A DNA stretch of 64,000 bases from DASXMT01 sp035552655 (GTDB lineage: Bacteria; Actinomycetota; Acidimicrobiia; Acidimicrobiales; RAAP-2). A program made the position numbers and the translations under genes. This document shows, piece by piece, positions 8,563 through 17,057 of this stretch (within the stretch, counting starts at the first letter, position 1; each line of letters begins with the position of its first letter). The notes below the pieces were generated by a model. It was not told the DNA's origin. It made no database searches and worked only from the letters and a program-made list of their open reading frames with translations. The stretch covers positions 12,269-76,268 of the forward strand of contig DASZLD010000202.1 in assembly GCA_035552655.1 (NCBI GenBank), given 5' to 3'.

Positions 8563-9572
8563 CCTGCGCTCCCACACGTCAACGCGGGGGAGCTGGGATC
8601 AGCACCCCCGCCGGGAATGCCGCACACGATCAGGTCGTCGAGAACCTGCACGAAATTGTTCACGACGTCTCTGGGCAGCGTGGTGTTGTGCAAGGGCAGG
8701 TCCTTGAGGAGACCGAGCAAGTCCTGTTGATGCGACCCCAGCTGATTGGCCACGGCACCTAGAGCGGTCAGCTGATCGCTGATCTGGGGGAAGTAGGTCT
8801 CGAGCAGGCTGCGACCCTGAGAGGAAACGCTGTTGAGCGCCTGCAGCAGATCGGTGAAGCGGCCCGACTGCTGGGCCAGGATGGACACGGTCTGGGCCAG
8901 ATTGGACACCGCCTGGGCATCGGCGCTCGAGGACGGAGCCAGGGTGGAACCCAGCTGATCGAGACTGGTGATCACGGTCTGGATGTCCGAGGTGTGGCTG
9001 GCATAGCCGGCGGTCACCGTCGACAGCGAGTTCAAGAGCTGGCGTAGCGATGCGGCCTGGCCGTCGAAGCCCTGGCCCCCGGCCGCGATGATTTGGGCCA
9101 GGTCGTTGGTGGAAACCGAGCCGAAGACCTGGGCCCCTGCTGAAATGAACTGCTCTACATTCGGGATGACGGTGGTGTGGGCGATGGTGGCGCCGTTGGC
9201 CAAGAGCGCCGGGTGGGTCGAGCCGGGGCCCGAGGGGACCTTGAGCTGCACGAAGTGCTCGCCCAGAATGGTGGTCTGGTCGAGGGCAGCGGTGGCGTCG
9301 GCGGGAACCCGGGCGCTCTTGTCGATCGACATGGTGACCTTGGCATTGCTTCCATCGAGGGAGATGGCCGTCACCTGGCCGATGGGGACGTCAGCCATTT
9401 GCACCTGCGCCCCGGGCACCAGGTCCTCGGCATCGGAGAAGACGGCATTGGCGGTGATCTTCGTCGAGCTGGCCCCTCCGGTGAGACAACCGGCGGTCCC
9501 GGCCACCAGGGCCACCACGACGCAGAACGCCGCGCCCCGCCGGATCAGCCTCGACGAGCGTGCCCTGCTCAT
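8559..9572 (-). CDS. mceE: MceE, Mce-family lipoprotein
   Basis: Fifth Mce subunit. ATG at 9572 overlaps the mceD stop as ATGA, so the longer open frame to 9830 is not used. The 337-residue protein starts with a Sec-type signal ending in LVAGTAGC, a lipobox with the acylated Cys near residue 29. This matches the rule that the fifth Mce of an operon (LprK/LprN type) is a lipoprotein. The MlaD domain follows (around ADVPIGQVTAISLDG), then a heptad-like helical region with many Gln and Leu residues. It is expected to sit at the outer face of the membrane in the mixed Mce hexamer. Confidence 0.87.
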   Translation of the reverse strand: MSRARSSRLIRRGAAFCVVVALVAGTAGCLTGGASSTKITANAVFSDAEDLVPGAQVQMADVPIGQVTAISLDGSNAKVTMSIDKSARVPADATAALDQTTILGEHFVQLKVPSGPGSTHPALLANGATIAHTTVIPNVEQFISAGAQVFGSVSTNDLAQIIAAGGQGFDGQAASLRQLLNSLSTVTAGYASHTSDIQTVITSLDQLGSTLAPSSSADAQAVSNLAQTVSILAQQSGRFTDLLQALNSVSSQGRSLLETYFPQISDQLTALGAVANQLGSHQQDLLGLLKDLPLHNTTLPRDVVNNFVQVLDDLIVCGIPGGGADPSSPALTCGSAG

Positions 9573-11206
9573 GACAGCCCACCAATCAGGTCGTGGCCGA
9601 CGCGGCCGAGAGCGGTGAGCCCGCCACTCGATGCCCGGCGGTGATGGGCGTGGTGGCTTCCGGGCATGGGAGGCAACAAGCGGGCGATGGCCAGGTTCAG
9701 CGTGGGTGCTGACCGACCGGCCTGCACCGCCTCGCTGGATGGGGCACCGGATGACGAAGCGTTCGACGGCGAGGAATCGGAGAGCAACCCGGCCGACGGC
9801 GAGGAGCCGGATCCCGACGACTTGGGGCACAGGATCGACCCGATCACACCGCTTCCGCTACAGGTGATCGGGCTCGGGGGGGTGGTCGGGGCGGTCGTCG
9901 TCGGAGGGGTCGTGGTCGGAGGAGCGGTCGTCGGCGTGGTCGTGGTCGGGTTGGAGGCGCCGGGGATCTCCGAGAGCCCCTGTTGCAGCATGGCTGCCGG
10001 GCTCTGGGTGGCAGCCGACGCCGAGATCGGCGTACCCCCGGGTATGGCACTCAGGATGTTGGGGACCTGGTCGATGATGGGATCGAAGAACCCTGAGCTG
10101 GGATTGCCACAGGTGGCCAGGGTGGCCAACTGGGTGGGCGAGAGACCGGCGGCATGGTTGGCACTGAGCCGTCGGCACACTCCGGCCAGACGATCCCGGA
10201 CCAGGCCGGCGGCATAGGCACCGGTGACGCCTCCGGGGATCTGATTGTTCAAGTTGAGCCAGTTGTACGTCGGGTCATAGGCCTTTTGCGCGGCAGTGAA
10301 CAACGCCACCGACTGAGTGAGGACCTCATCCACGCTCGAGATGTTGCGGTCGAGCGTTTGGCCGACAGTGGTGATGGTGCCGACGTCCTGTTCGAGCGGT
10401 CCGAGGTTGGGTGAGAGAAGACCCACCACCTGGGTGGTGGCCCCGGATAGTTGGCCGATGGCATCGCCCAGTTGCGAGTTGTGCTGGGCGACCACGCCCG
10501 ACACGGTGTCGTAGTTGGTGATCAGCGACGAGATCTCTGCCGACCGCGAATCGAGCGAGCCGGTCAACTGGGCCAGGGTGCCGTTCAGCTGACCGAGATC
10601 GTCGCCCTTGTTGGCCAGGAGCTGCAGCGTGCCGGCGGCGCTGGCGATGAGGGAGTTGAGGCTCTGTCCCTGACCCTGCAGGTCCTCGGCCAAATTGTTG
10701 ACCAGGTCGCCTACCGCGTGCGGGTTGATGGCCTGCAACGTACGCTCGAGTGAGCGAAGGAGCTGATCGGTCGACACGGGCACGCTCGTGCGCTTCATGG
10801 GGATCGTCGCCCCCGGAGCAAGTTGCGGTCCGGAGGTGTAGCCGGGAGACAACTCGATATCCGGTTCACCCAGCAGCTGGGGGGCGGCCAACGAGGCCGT
10901 GGCCGTAGCCGGGATCGTTCGTCCGTCGTCGACCACCAGGCCCACCACCACCGTGTCGCCGACGTTCTTGACCGAGCTGACCGTACCGGCAGGGACACCC
11001 AGCACCTCGACCGACGCTCCCGGGAACAACCCGGGGGCCTTGGCGAAGACCGCGGTCAAGGGATAGGTGGAGGGGCCGCGGACGACATCGATGGCCACCA
11101 GCGTGGCCACGGCCACGATCACCACGGCCAGGCCCCAGCGGAACACGCGGGACGCGGCTATGGATCGGATGACCCCGGTGAAGCCAGAAGTGAGCACGTT
11201 GCTCAT
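9569..11206 (-). CDS. mceD: MceD, Mce-family protein with Pro/Thr-rich tail
   Basis: Fourth Mce subunit. ATG at 11206 shares one base with the mceC stop (TGATG), giving 545 residues, the longest Mce here. One N-terminal membrane helix (FRWGLAVVIVAVATLVAIDV), the MlaD domain (about residues 40-120), and a long helical region are followed from about residue 410 by a low-complexity tail of repeated Pro/Thr (TTTTPTTAPPTTTPPTTTAP) and then Ser/Gly/Pro. Mycobacterial MceD proteins also carry such extended Pro-rich tails. Three Cys residues lie in the late helical and tail region and could form disulfides outside the cell. Confidence 0.85.
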   Translation of the reverse strand: MSNVLTSGFTGVIRSIAASRVFRWGLAVVIVAVATLVAIDVVRGPSTYPLTAVFAKAPGLFPGASVEVLGVPAGTVSSVKNVGDTVVVGLVVDDGRTIPATATASLAAPQLLGEPDIELSPGYTSGPQLAPGATIPMKRTSVPVSTDQLLRSLERTLQAINPHAVGDLVNNLAEDLQGQGQSLNSLIASAAGTLQLLANKGDDLGQLNGTLAQLTGSLDSRSAEISSLITNYDTVSGVVAQHNSQLGDAIGQLSGATTQVVGLLSPNLGPLEQDVGTITTVGQTLDRNISSVDEVLTQSVALFTAAQKAYDPTYNWLNLNNQIPGGVTGAYAAGLVRDRLAGVCRRLSANHAAGLSPTQLATLATCGNPSSGFFDPIIDQVPNILSAIPGGTPISASAATQSPAAMLQQGLSEIPGASNPTTTTPTTAPPTTTPPTTTAPTTPPSPITCSGSGVIGSILCPKSSGSGSSPSAGLLSDSSPSNASSSGAPSSEAVQAGRSAPTLNLAIARLLPPMPGSHHAHHRRASSGGLTALGRVGHDLIGGLS

Positions 11207-12450
11207 CAGGTTCCCTTTCCACCCAACACCGGACCGAGCAACTGGGACAGGCCCCCGACCCCGGAGTTGGGTGCGCTGGTGGATGTGCTGGTGGATCCCG
11301 AACTTGAGCCTGAGCCCGCTGAGCCCGAACCCGATGAGTTTGCAGCGGCACCACCGGATTGGGTGGAAGACGACGAGCCACCGGGCAGCGGGCCGGTCTG
11401 GTCGCTGCATGCAAGCGGGTCGGGCCCGAGGGCCGCAGTGAGGGCCTGGTCGAGGGCGCCGCACGGTCCCAGCACCCCGAAACCGCCCGGCAGGGTGACC
11501 ACGTTGGTGTAGATGTTGGCCCAGGTGTTGGGGGTGTTGTTGGGGCCGGAGTACCCCACCGAAGCGAAGCCCTTCAACGCGGCGCCCAGATAGCTGACTC
11601 CTTGGGCCACATCCACCTGGTGGGTCGACACCACGCCCAACACCTGATGGAGGTTCTGCAACAACGAGTTGAGCTGTGGCCGGTCTTGGCCCACCAGGCT
11701 GTTGGTCTGCGTGGCCATCTGATCGATGTTGTTGATGAGGCTGGCCAGGTCCCCGCTCTGGTTGGCCAATCCACCGGTCACCGTGTTCAGGTTGTCGAGC
11801 ACCGACGTCAGCTGTTGATCCCTGCTGTTCAACGTGCTCGATACGGTGTTGGCCGAATCGATCAGTTGGCTGACCTCACCACTGCGTTGGTCCACCGTGG
11901 TGGTCAAGGCACCCAGGCCCTTGATGATCTGGGCCACCTGTTGCTGCTTGCCCTGGGTGATGGTGGCCAGGGACTCGATGATGTTGTTGAGGGCCTTGGC
12001 ATTGGTCTGGGTCAGGAGATGGCCGGCGGTGTTCTGGACTTGGTAGAACTCCACCGGCACCGACGTGTTGGTGATCATCGCATCGGGGCGGAGCGGGGAC
12101 GACCATCCCGAGACCGGCTGCAACGCCACATCGACCACGCCGAGCAACGTCTCCACCTGCACCGAGGCCAAGGTGTGGTGGGGCAGGACGGTCCCGTGGT
12201 TGATGGACATGGTGGCGACCACGGCGTTGCCGTCGACCTTCACCCCGGTCACGGTGCCCACCTTCACCCCTGCCACCAAGACGTCGGTCCCCGATCCGAT
12301 ACCGGCGGCATTGGAGAAGCGGGCCGACACCTGATAGCCGCTGTTGAAGATGTTCCGGTTGAGGAAGATGATGGCGATCACCAGCACGGCCATGACGGCC
12401 ACGGCCACGGCCCCGAGGACCCGGGGGCGTCGTTCGGTGAAGGCCTTCAT
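11206..12450 (-). CDS. mceC: MceC, Mce-family lipid-import protein
   Basis: Third Mce subunit, 414 residues. ATG at 12450 overlaps the mceB stop as ATGA. The membrane anchor is VLGAVAVAVMAVLVIAIIFL, the MlaD domain contains VLVAGVKVGTVTGVKVDGN, and the helical region that follows has repeated Leu and Gln spacing suited to the central channel of a Mce hexamer. The C-terminal 60 residues are Ser/Gly/Thr-rich and probably disordered. Two Cys residues just before the tail may pair. Gene order and overlaps show it is made together with the other five Mce proteins. Confidence 0.85.
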   Translation of the reverse strand: MKAFTERRPRVLGAVAVAVMAVLVIAIIFLNRNIFNSGYQVSARFSNAAGIGSGTDVLVAGVKVGTVTGVKVDGNAVVATMSINHGTVLPHHTLASVQVETLLGVVDVALQPVSGWSSPLRPDAMITNTSVPVEFYQVQNTAGHLLTQTNAKALNNIIESLATITQGKQQQVAQIIKGLGALTTTVDQRSGEVSQLIDSANTVSSTLNSRDQQLTSVLDNLNTVTGGLANQSGDLASLINNIDQMATQTNSLVGQDRPQLNSLLQNLHQVLGVVSTHQVDVAQGVSYLGAALKGFASVGYSGPNNTPNTWANIYTNVVTLPGGFGVLGPCGALDQALTAALGPDPLACSDQTGPLPGGSSSSTQSGGAAANSSGSGSAGSGSSSGSTSTSTSAPNSGVGGLSQLLGPVLGGKGT

Positions 12451-13610
12451 GATCCGCCCCCCGCTGGGGTGGCCGGCGATACCGTGCCGGCCACGTTGTT
12501 GAGGATGGAACCGATGCTGGGCGCCCCACTCGTTGGAGCGGACGAACCCGATGTCGGCGACGGCACGGCGGGGGCCGAACTGGGCAGGCCGCCCAGGGTG
12601 CCGGCACCGGTCGGCGCGTTGGTGGGCTGGAAGTAGTTGCACGCGCTCTCTCCGGCCAAGCACGTGTACACGGTCTGGATCTGGAACCACTGGCCATAGG
12701 AGGAGATCTGGATGTATGGGGTCAGGCCGGCCCCCAATGTGGACAGGCTCTGAGCCAGATCTTGCTGGCGACCGGCGACATCTGTGGCCACGGCCTGCAG
12801 GTTGCTGACGGTGCTGTCGAGGGTGCTCCGGTTGGTGCCCACCAAGGAGGCCAGGTCGCCCGCCACCTGGCCGAGGTTGGTCACCACGCTGTCCAGGACG
12901 TCGTTGTGACTGGCCAGTGACTGGGCCACGGTCTGCAGGTTGTCCACCAACGAGCCCAGGTCGCCGCTGCGGGCGGCAATGGCCGTCAGGACCTGGTCCA
13001 AGCTGTCGATGACCACCCCGACCTGGCTGTCGAGGTCTCCCACCGTCTTGGCCACGGTGGCCCCGTTGTTGATCAGCTGGTTGATCTCGGCCGTGTCCCC
13101 CTCCAGGGCGCCGGACACGTTCTCCACGAAGGCATTGGCCTCTTTCGGATTGATGGCCGAGAGGAACGGCCCGAACGAGTTGAGGAAGGCGTTCACGCTG
13201 GCGTCGGACACGTCGTGGGTGAGCGGGATGGTGGCATCGGGCTTCAGGGTGGGGCCGTCCCGTCCCGGAAAGAGGTACACCTCCTTCTGACCGATCACGT
13301 TGTGCCAGCGGAGACCGACGTCGGTGCCTTGGCGAAGTGAGACGTTGTCATTGAGATTGAGACCCACCAGGGCATGGCCGCGCTGGACGGTGATGGAGGA
13401 GACCTGCCCCACTTGCACCCCGGCGATGTCGACGGCGTCCCCCGTGGTCAGGCCGGTGACATCGTTCATCTCCGCGTTCAGGCCATGGCGCGACGAGAAG
13501 AGCGAGATGTTGCCGATTTTGACGGCCAGCGCCACCAGCAGGACCAAGCAGACCACGGCGAACACCCCGAACTTCCAGGCCGAGGAGGGGAAGTGCCGGA
13601 AGAACTTCAT
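12447..13610 (-). CDS. mceB: MceB, Mce-family lipid-import protein
   Basis: Second Mce subunit, 387 residues. ATG at 13610 overlaps the mceA stop as ATGA. It has a membrane helix (WKFGVFAVVCLVLLVALAV), an MlaD domain with VDIAGVQVGQVSSITVQRG, a long helical stretch (about residues 150-310), two close Cys residues (TCLAGESAC) and a Ser/Pro/Gly-rich end. It should occupy one fixed position in the heteromeric Mce hexamer that links the outer lipid layer to the YrbE permeases. Confidence 0.85.
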   Translation of the reverse strand: MKFFRHFPSSAWKFGVFAVVCLVLLVALAVKIGNISLFSSRHGLNAEMNDVTGLTTGDAVDIAGVQVGQVSSITVQRGHALVGLNLNDNVSLRQGTDVGLRWHNVIGQKEVYLFPGRDGPTLKPDATIPLTHDVSDASVNAFLNSFGPFLSAINPKEANAFVENVSGALEGDTAEINQLINNGATVAKTVGDLDSQVGVVIDSLDQVLTAIAARSGDLGSLVDNLQTVAQSLASHNDVLDSVVTNLGQVAGDLASLVGTNRSTLDSTVSNLQAVATDVAGRQQDLAQSLSTLGAGLTPYIQISSYGQWFQIQTVYTCLAGESACNYFQPTNAPTGAGTLGGLPSSAPAVPSPTSGSSAPTSGAPSIGSILNNVAGTVSPATPAGGGS

Positions 13611-14887
13611 GACCCGCCGCCCAGGAGCGATTTGACGTATCCCCCGATTGAACCCGAGGTGCTGGACGGGGACGAGGGCTTGCCCAGAATGCCGTAGGCC
13701 TGATTGGCCAGGCCCTGGGCCGCCGACGAGCTGGTGGGATTGGGGGCAACGACGGCCGGCGCGGCCGCCGCCGTCGGTGTGGCCTGAGCGGCATTGAAGG
13801 CGGCCAGCTGGCTCGAGCAGTTGAAGGCCGAGCCGGCGCCGGCCAGCGCCTGCTGCAGGGGCTCGAGGAACGAGAGGCCCGTGCCCGACGGTGCTATGAG
13901 CGAGCACACCAACTGGTTGACGTCGGCAAAGAGGATGAACGTGTTGAAGTAACCGAAGGTGCTGCCATCGGGCAGGACGTCGGTGCCGCTGGCATGCCCG
14001 AGCTTGTCGGCGTACTGGTAGGCCCCTTGGATGACCTGGCCGATATTGGCCTGTTGGGCGGTGAGGACTCGGGCCACGTTGTCCCCCGAGGCCAAGATGG
14101 TGGCGATGTCGGGGTGATAGTCGGTCAGGATGGTGGCCAACTGGTTGGCGAACGGGGTCAGCGACTCCAGCAGTCGCTGGTAGTCAGCCACGTTCTTGTT
14201 GAACTCGGGAAGGGCGATGTTCTCCTGCTGCGAGATGCCGTTGATGGCCGACGCGTCGGGGGCCAGCACCGCGCTGAAGCGGGCAAACGAAGCAAGCGCG
14301 GTGAGCTGGGCCTGCAGGGTGTTGTCCAGGAATCCGGCCAGCTTCGACCCCGCTTGGATGGAGGCGGCGATTCGGGGGCCTTCCCCGTTGCTGGCCTGCG
14401 CCAGCTCCGAGATGACGTTGGCCAGGTTGACCGTGTTGACCTGGTTCAACAGTGGGGTGGCGGCGGCAAAGAGGTCTCCGATCTCCGAGGACATGTCGGC
14501 GTGGACGAAGCTCGCCCCCGGGGACAGGTACGGCCCGTTGTCGGCGTTCCCGCCCGGCGTGGTCAGCGACATCTCCTCGGCCCCGAACAGGTTGACCGGT
14601 CGGATGGTGGCGGTGGCAGAGGTGGGCACGCGAAAGCTCGGCTGGATGAGGACCGACACCTTGGCCTGGGAATCAACCAGCGAGATGGTGGACACCCGGC
14701 CGACCTGCACCCCCCGGAACACCACTTCTGACCCGGGCTGCAACCCCTCCCCCGCCCGGGGAAACATCCCGGTGAGGTGGTAGGCACCCGAATAGTCGCC
14801 GTTGGCCATCCTGACCAGGAGGACCGAGCCCACCCCCAGGGCGACCAGGACGACGAGGGCGACGCTACTGCGGACGATGCGGGTCAT
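13607..14887 (-). CDS. mceA: MceA, Mce-family lipid-import protein
   Basis: First Mce subunit after the permeases, 426 residues. ATG at 14887 overlaps the yrbEB stop as ATGA. Membrane anchor SVALVVLVALGVGSVLLVRM at residues 8-27. The MlaD domain contains VVFRGVQVGRVSTISLVDS. The helical region continues to about residue 350, with a Cys pair (LVCSL, FNCSS), and an Ala/Ser/Pro-rich tail ends in GGYVKSLLGGGS. No RGD motif is seen in the parts I read. The assignment as MceA is positional. Confidence 0.85.
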   Translation of the reverse strand: MTRIVRSSVALVVLVALGVGSVLLVRMANGDYSGAYHLTGMFPRAGEGLQPGSEVVFRGVQVGRVSTISLVDSQAKVSVLIQPSFRVPTSATATIRPVNLFGAEEMSLTTPGGNADNGPYLSPGASFVHADMSSEIGDLFAAATPLLNQVNTVNLANVISELAQASNGEGPRIAASIQAGSKLAGFLDNTLQAQLTALASFARFSAVLAPDASAINGISQQENIALPEFNKNVADYQRLLESLTPFANQLATILTDYHPDIATILASGDNVARVLTAQQANIGQVIQGAYQYADKLGHASGTDVLPDGSTFGYFNTFILFADVNQLVCSLIAPSGTGLSFLEPLQQALAGAGSAFNCSSQLAAFNAAQATPTAAAAPAVVAPNPTSSSAAQGLANQAYGILGKPSSPSSTSGSIGGYVKSLLGGGS

Positions 14888-15696
14888 CCGACCAACCGAG
14901 CCGTGAAGTTGACGCCGCCGAACAACACCAACGACAGCAGCAGGTTGATGAGCACCACGACGATGATCGACATGCGGATGGCCCGCCCGGCGGCCACGCC
15001 CACGCCGGCCGGCCCACCGGTGGCGTTGTAGCCGTAATAGCAGTGGATGAAGGTGACGGCCACGGCGAACACCATGGCTTTGAGGAACGAGTAGAGGATG
15101 TCGATGGGCGGGAGGAAGAGCTGGAAGTAGTGCTGGTACGTGCCCGTCGACAAGTGGAAGAACTTGGTGACGATGAGCTCGGTGGCCAGGTAGCTGGCGA
15201 ACAGGGCAGCCAGGTAGAGGGGGATCATGGTGATGAGGGCGGCCCACACCCGGGTGGCGACCAGGTACACCACGCTGTTGACCCCCATGACCTCGAGGGC
15301 GTCGATCTCCTCGGAGATGCGCATGGCCCCCAGCTGGGCGGTGAAGCCTGCGCCCACCTGGGCGGCCAGGGCGATGCCGGCCACCAACGGGGTGATCTCG
15401 CGGGTGTTGGCCAGCGACGAGATGACACCGGTGAAGGCCTGGGCGCCGATCTGCTGGAGCCCGTTGAACCCCTCCAGACCCACCTCGGTGCCGGTGAAGA
15501 AGGCGATGCTGGTGACGACGAAGAACATGCCGCCCCCGATGACCAGGGCTCCGGCCCCCAAGGCGATGTCGGAGATCAGCGTGGCGATCTCGCCCCGGTG
15601 GCGCAGGGCCGCGGGCATCGACCGGACGATCCGACCGTAGAACCGGAATTGTTCGAAGACATCGTCGAGTCCGCTCAGAGCGGCAGAGCCGATCAT
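14884..15696 (-). CDS. yrbEB: YrbEB, MlaE-family permease of the Mce importer
   Basis: The 270-residue protein is an MlaE/YrbE-type integral membrane permease (PF02405) with about five hydrophobic segments. It carries MRISEEIDALEVMGVNSV, the conserved EExDAL/I-x-V-MG cytosolic coupling loop that contacts the ATPase. It follows yrbEA after one base and overlaps mceA by ATGA. YrbEA and YrbEB are expected to form the heterodimeric permease of the lipid importer powered by the MceG ATPase encoded divergently at 18.4 kb. Confidence 0.9.
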   Translation of the reverse strand: MIGSAALSGLDDVFEQFRFYGRIVRSMPAALRHRGEIATLISDIALGAGALVIGGGMFFVVTSIAFFTGTEVGLEGFNGLQQIGAQAFTGVISSLANTREITPLVAGIALAAQVGAGFTAQLGAMRISEEIDALEVMGVNSVVYLVATRVWAALITMIPLYLAALFASYLATELIVTKFFHLSTGTYQHYFQLFLPPIDILYSFLKAMVFAVAVTFIHCYYGYNATGGPAGVGVAAGRAIRMSIIVVVLINLLLSLVLFGGVNFTARLVG

Positions 15697-15697
15697 C

Positions 15698-16546
15698 TCA
15701 AATGCCCTTTTGGGGGATGAAGTTGAAGTAGAAGATGGTGAGGACGAAGTTCACGAAGAAGGCCAGGATGAAGGTGATGACGACGGCCTGGTTGACGGCG
15801 TCGCCCACCCCCTTGGGGCCACCCTTGGCGTACATGCCCTTGTAACAAGCGACCATGGCGGCGATGAACCCGAACAGCGCCGCCTTGAACAGGGCAATGG
15901 CCAGGTCGGCCAACTGGCTCAGTTCCGAGAAGGTGGAGAAGAAGCTGCTGGCGGTGACGTGCACCGAGTGCATCCCGAAGAACAGGCCGCCGGCGATGCC
16001 GGCCACGCTGACCACGGCATCGAGCAGCAGGGCGACCACGGTGGCGGCCAGCAGGCGCGGGAGGACGAGGCGGTGGAGGGGGTTGATCCCCATCACCTCC
16101 ATGGCCGAGATTTCGTCGCGGATTCGCCGAGAGCCCAGGTCGGCGCACATGGCCGAACCTCCGGCTCCGGCGATCAACAGCGCGGTGGCCACCGGGGCCT
16201 GCTCTCTGACCACGGCGAGCACCATGGCCGCCCCGAGCTGGGACTGGGCCCCTATCTGCTGGAGCAACGATCCCACTTCGAGTGCGATGACCATGCCGAA
16301 GGGGATGGAGATGAGGATCAGGGGCAACGTGGTGACACGGGCCAGGAACCAGCACTGATCGAAGAATTCGGACACCGGCAAGCCCCGGATGGGGAGCTGG
16401 CGGAGGGCCTCGCCGGCCACGGCGAACATGTTGCCCGTCTCCCGGAGCCCGGTACTGACCTTGGAGGGTGGCCTGACCCGAGGGGGCGCAGGAGAAATGG
16501 GCATCGGTCGGCGACCCTCGGGGGCGGCCTCTTTGGTGGCGGGCAT
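15698..16546 (-). CDS. yrbEA: YrbEA, MlaE-family permease of the Mce importer
   Basis: First gene of the mce operon. ATG at 16546 is preceded by GAGGACG at normal spacing; the open frame to 16705 lacks support. The 282-residue MlaE-family permease (PF02405) has a Pro-rich N-terminal segment of about 35 residues and then membrane helices. The coupling loop is RRIRDEISAMEVMGINPL. SAMCADLGSRR just before it is typical of MlaE. It pairs with YrbEB. The promoter must lie in the 511-bp region shared with the divergent sigma factor gene. Confidence 0.9.
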   Translation of the reverse strand: MPATKEAAPEGRRPMPISPAPPRVRPPSKVSTGLRETGNMFAVAGEALRQLPIRGLPVSEFFDQCWFLARVTTLPLILISIPFGMVIALEVGSLLQQIGAQSQLGAAMVLAVVREQAPVATALLIAGAGGSAMCADLGSRRIRDEISAMEVMGINPLHRLVLPRLLAATVVALLLDAVVSVAGIAGGLFFGMHSVHVTASSFFSTFSELSQLADLAIALFKAALFGFIAAMVACYKGMYAKGGPKGVGDAVNQAVVITFILAFFVNFVLTIFYFNFIPQKGI

Positions 16547-16862
16547 CAGGACGTCCTCACTGCAATTGTCGACCCCATCGCCGGTGTCAGCCGAGTGTCG
16601 GGCATGGCTGACCCGGCACGGGAATGCCTTTGACCTGGGCGAAGATGGGCCAATGCCGGCCCCGCCCACTTTCCAGTGAGAGCGCGACCACTCTGGGCGC
16701 GACATGACGCATACTCGATACCAACCCTGTGGGGGAACCCGGTCCTAGCGCTGCCCTTGGGGGGCCGACAGGAAAGGACCGGGTACCCCCCAGAGGGCTG
16801 TGATCGTGTGTCCGTGCTGCCGTGCGCCATGGTGGACCCCCTTCCGCCGGCTCTTGGTCTTC

Positions 16863-16884
16863 TGTTCAGGACAGTGCCTGAACA
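16863..16884. promoter_or_regulatory. perfect 8-bp palindrome with 6-bp spacer, candidate operator
   Basis: TGTTCAGG, six bases, then CCTGAACA: an exact inverted repeat. It lies about 175 bp upstream of the sigma factor start and about 320 bp from yrbEA. The half-site length and centre-to-centre spacing suit a homodimeric DNA-binding protein. No regulator of a matching class is encoded beside it, so the binding protein is unknown. Confidence 0.55.
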
Positions 16885-16902
16885 ACGGCTGGAAGGTGCT
16901 GA

Positions 16903-16923
16903 CCTTTCGGTAAGTTCGAAAGG
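16903..16923. promoter_or_regulatory. perfect 7-bp inverted repeat, hairpin or operator
   Basis: CCTTTCG, seven bases, then CGAAAGG. It lies 18 bp from the previous palindrome and about 135 bp upstream of the sigma factor ATG. In RNA it would form a short hairpin; in DNA it could be a second operator. Nothing in the sequence decides between these. Confidence 0.45.
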
Positions 16924-17057
16924 AATTCGGATCGGGGCGCAAATGTTCGACTCGTTCGCAAGTTCTGTCCTCCCCGTCCGTTACCTACGAGTAAGGGACC
17001 GATGCACCGAGCTGATTACCCAGCTGATGGGGCCTTCTTGGGGGAGGACACAGATCC

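Larger units (their letters stand above)
16547..17057. promoter_or_regulatory. divergent intergenic region between mce operon and sigma factor gene
   Basis: No convincing gene is found in these 511 bases. They should hold the promoters for yrbEA (leftward) and the sigma factor gene (rightward). Visible structure includes an imperfect inverted repeat at about 16731-16788 (ACCCGGTCC paired with GGACCGGGT, flanked by G and C runs, enclosing about 30 bases), plus the two perfect spaced palindromes listed separately. Sigma translation is set by GGGGGAGGAC just before the ATG at 17058. I could not assign a -35/-10 pair with confidence on either strand. Confidence 0.6.

Noticed and set aside
16731..16765. 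ECF-type promoter (GGAAC -35) before the sigma gene
   Set aside because: GGAACC is present at about 16734 but no matching -10 element lies 16-18 bp further on.
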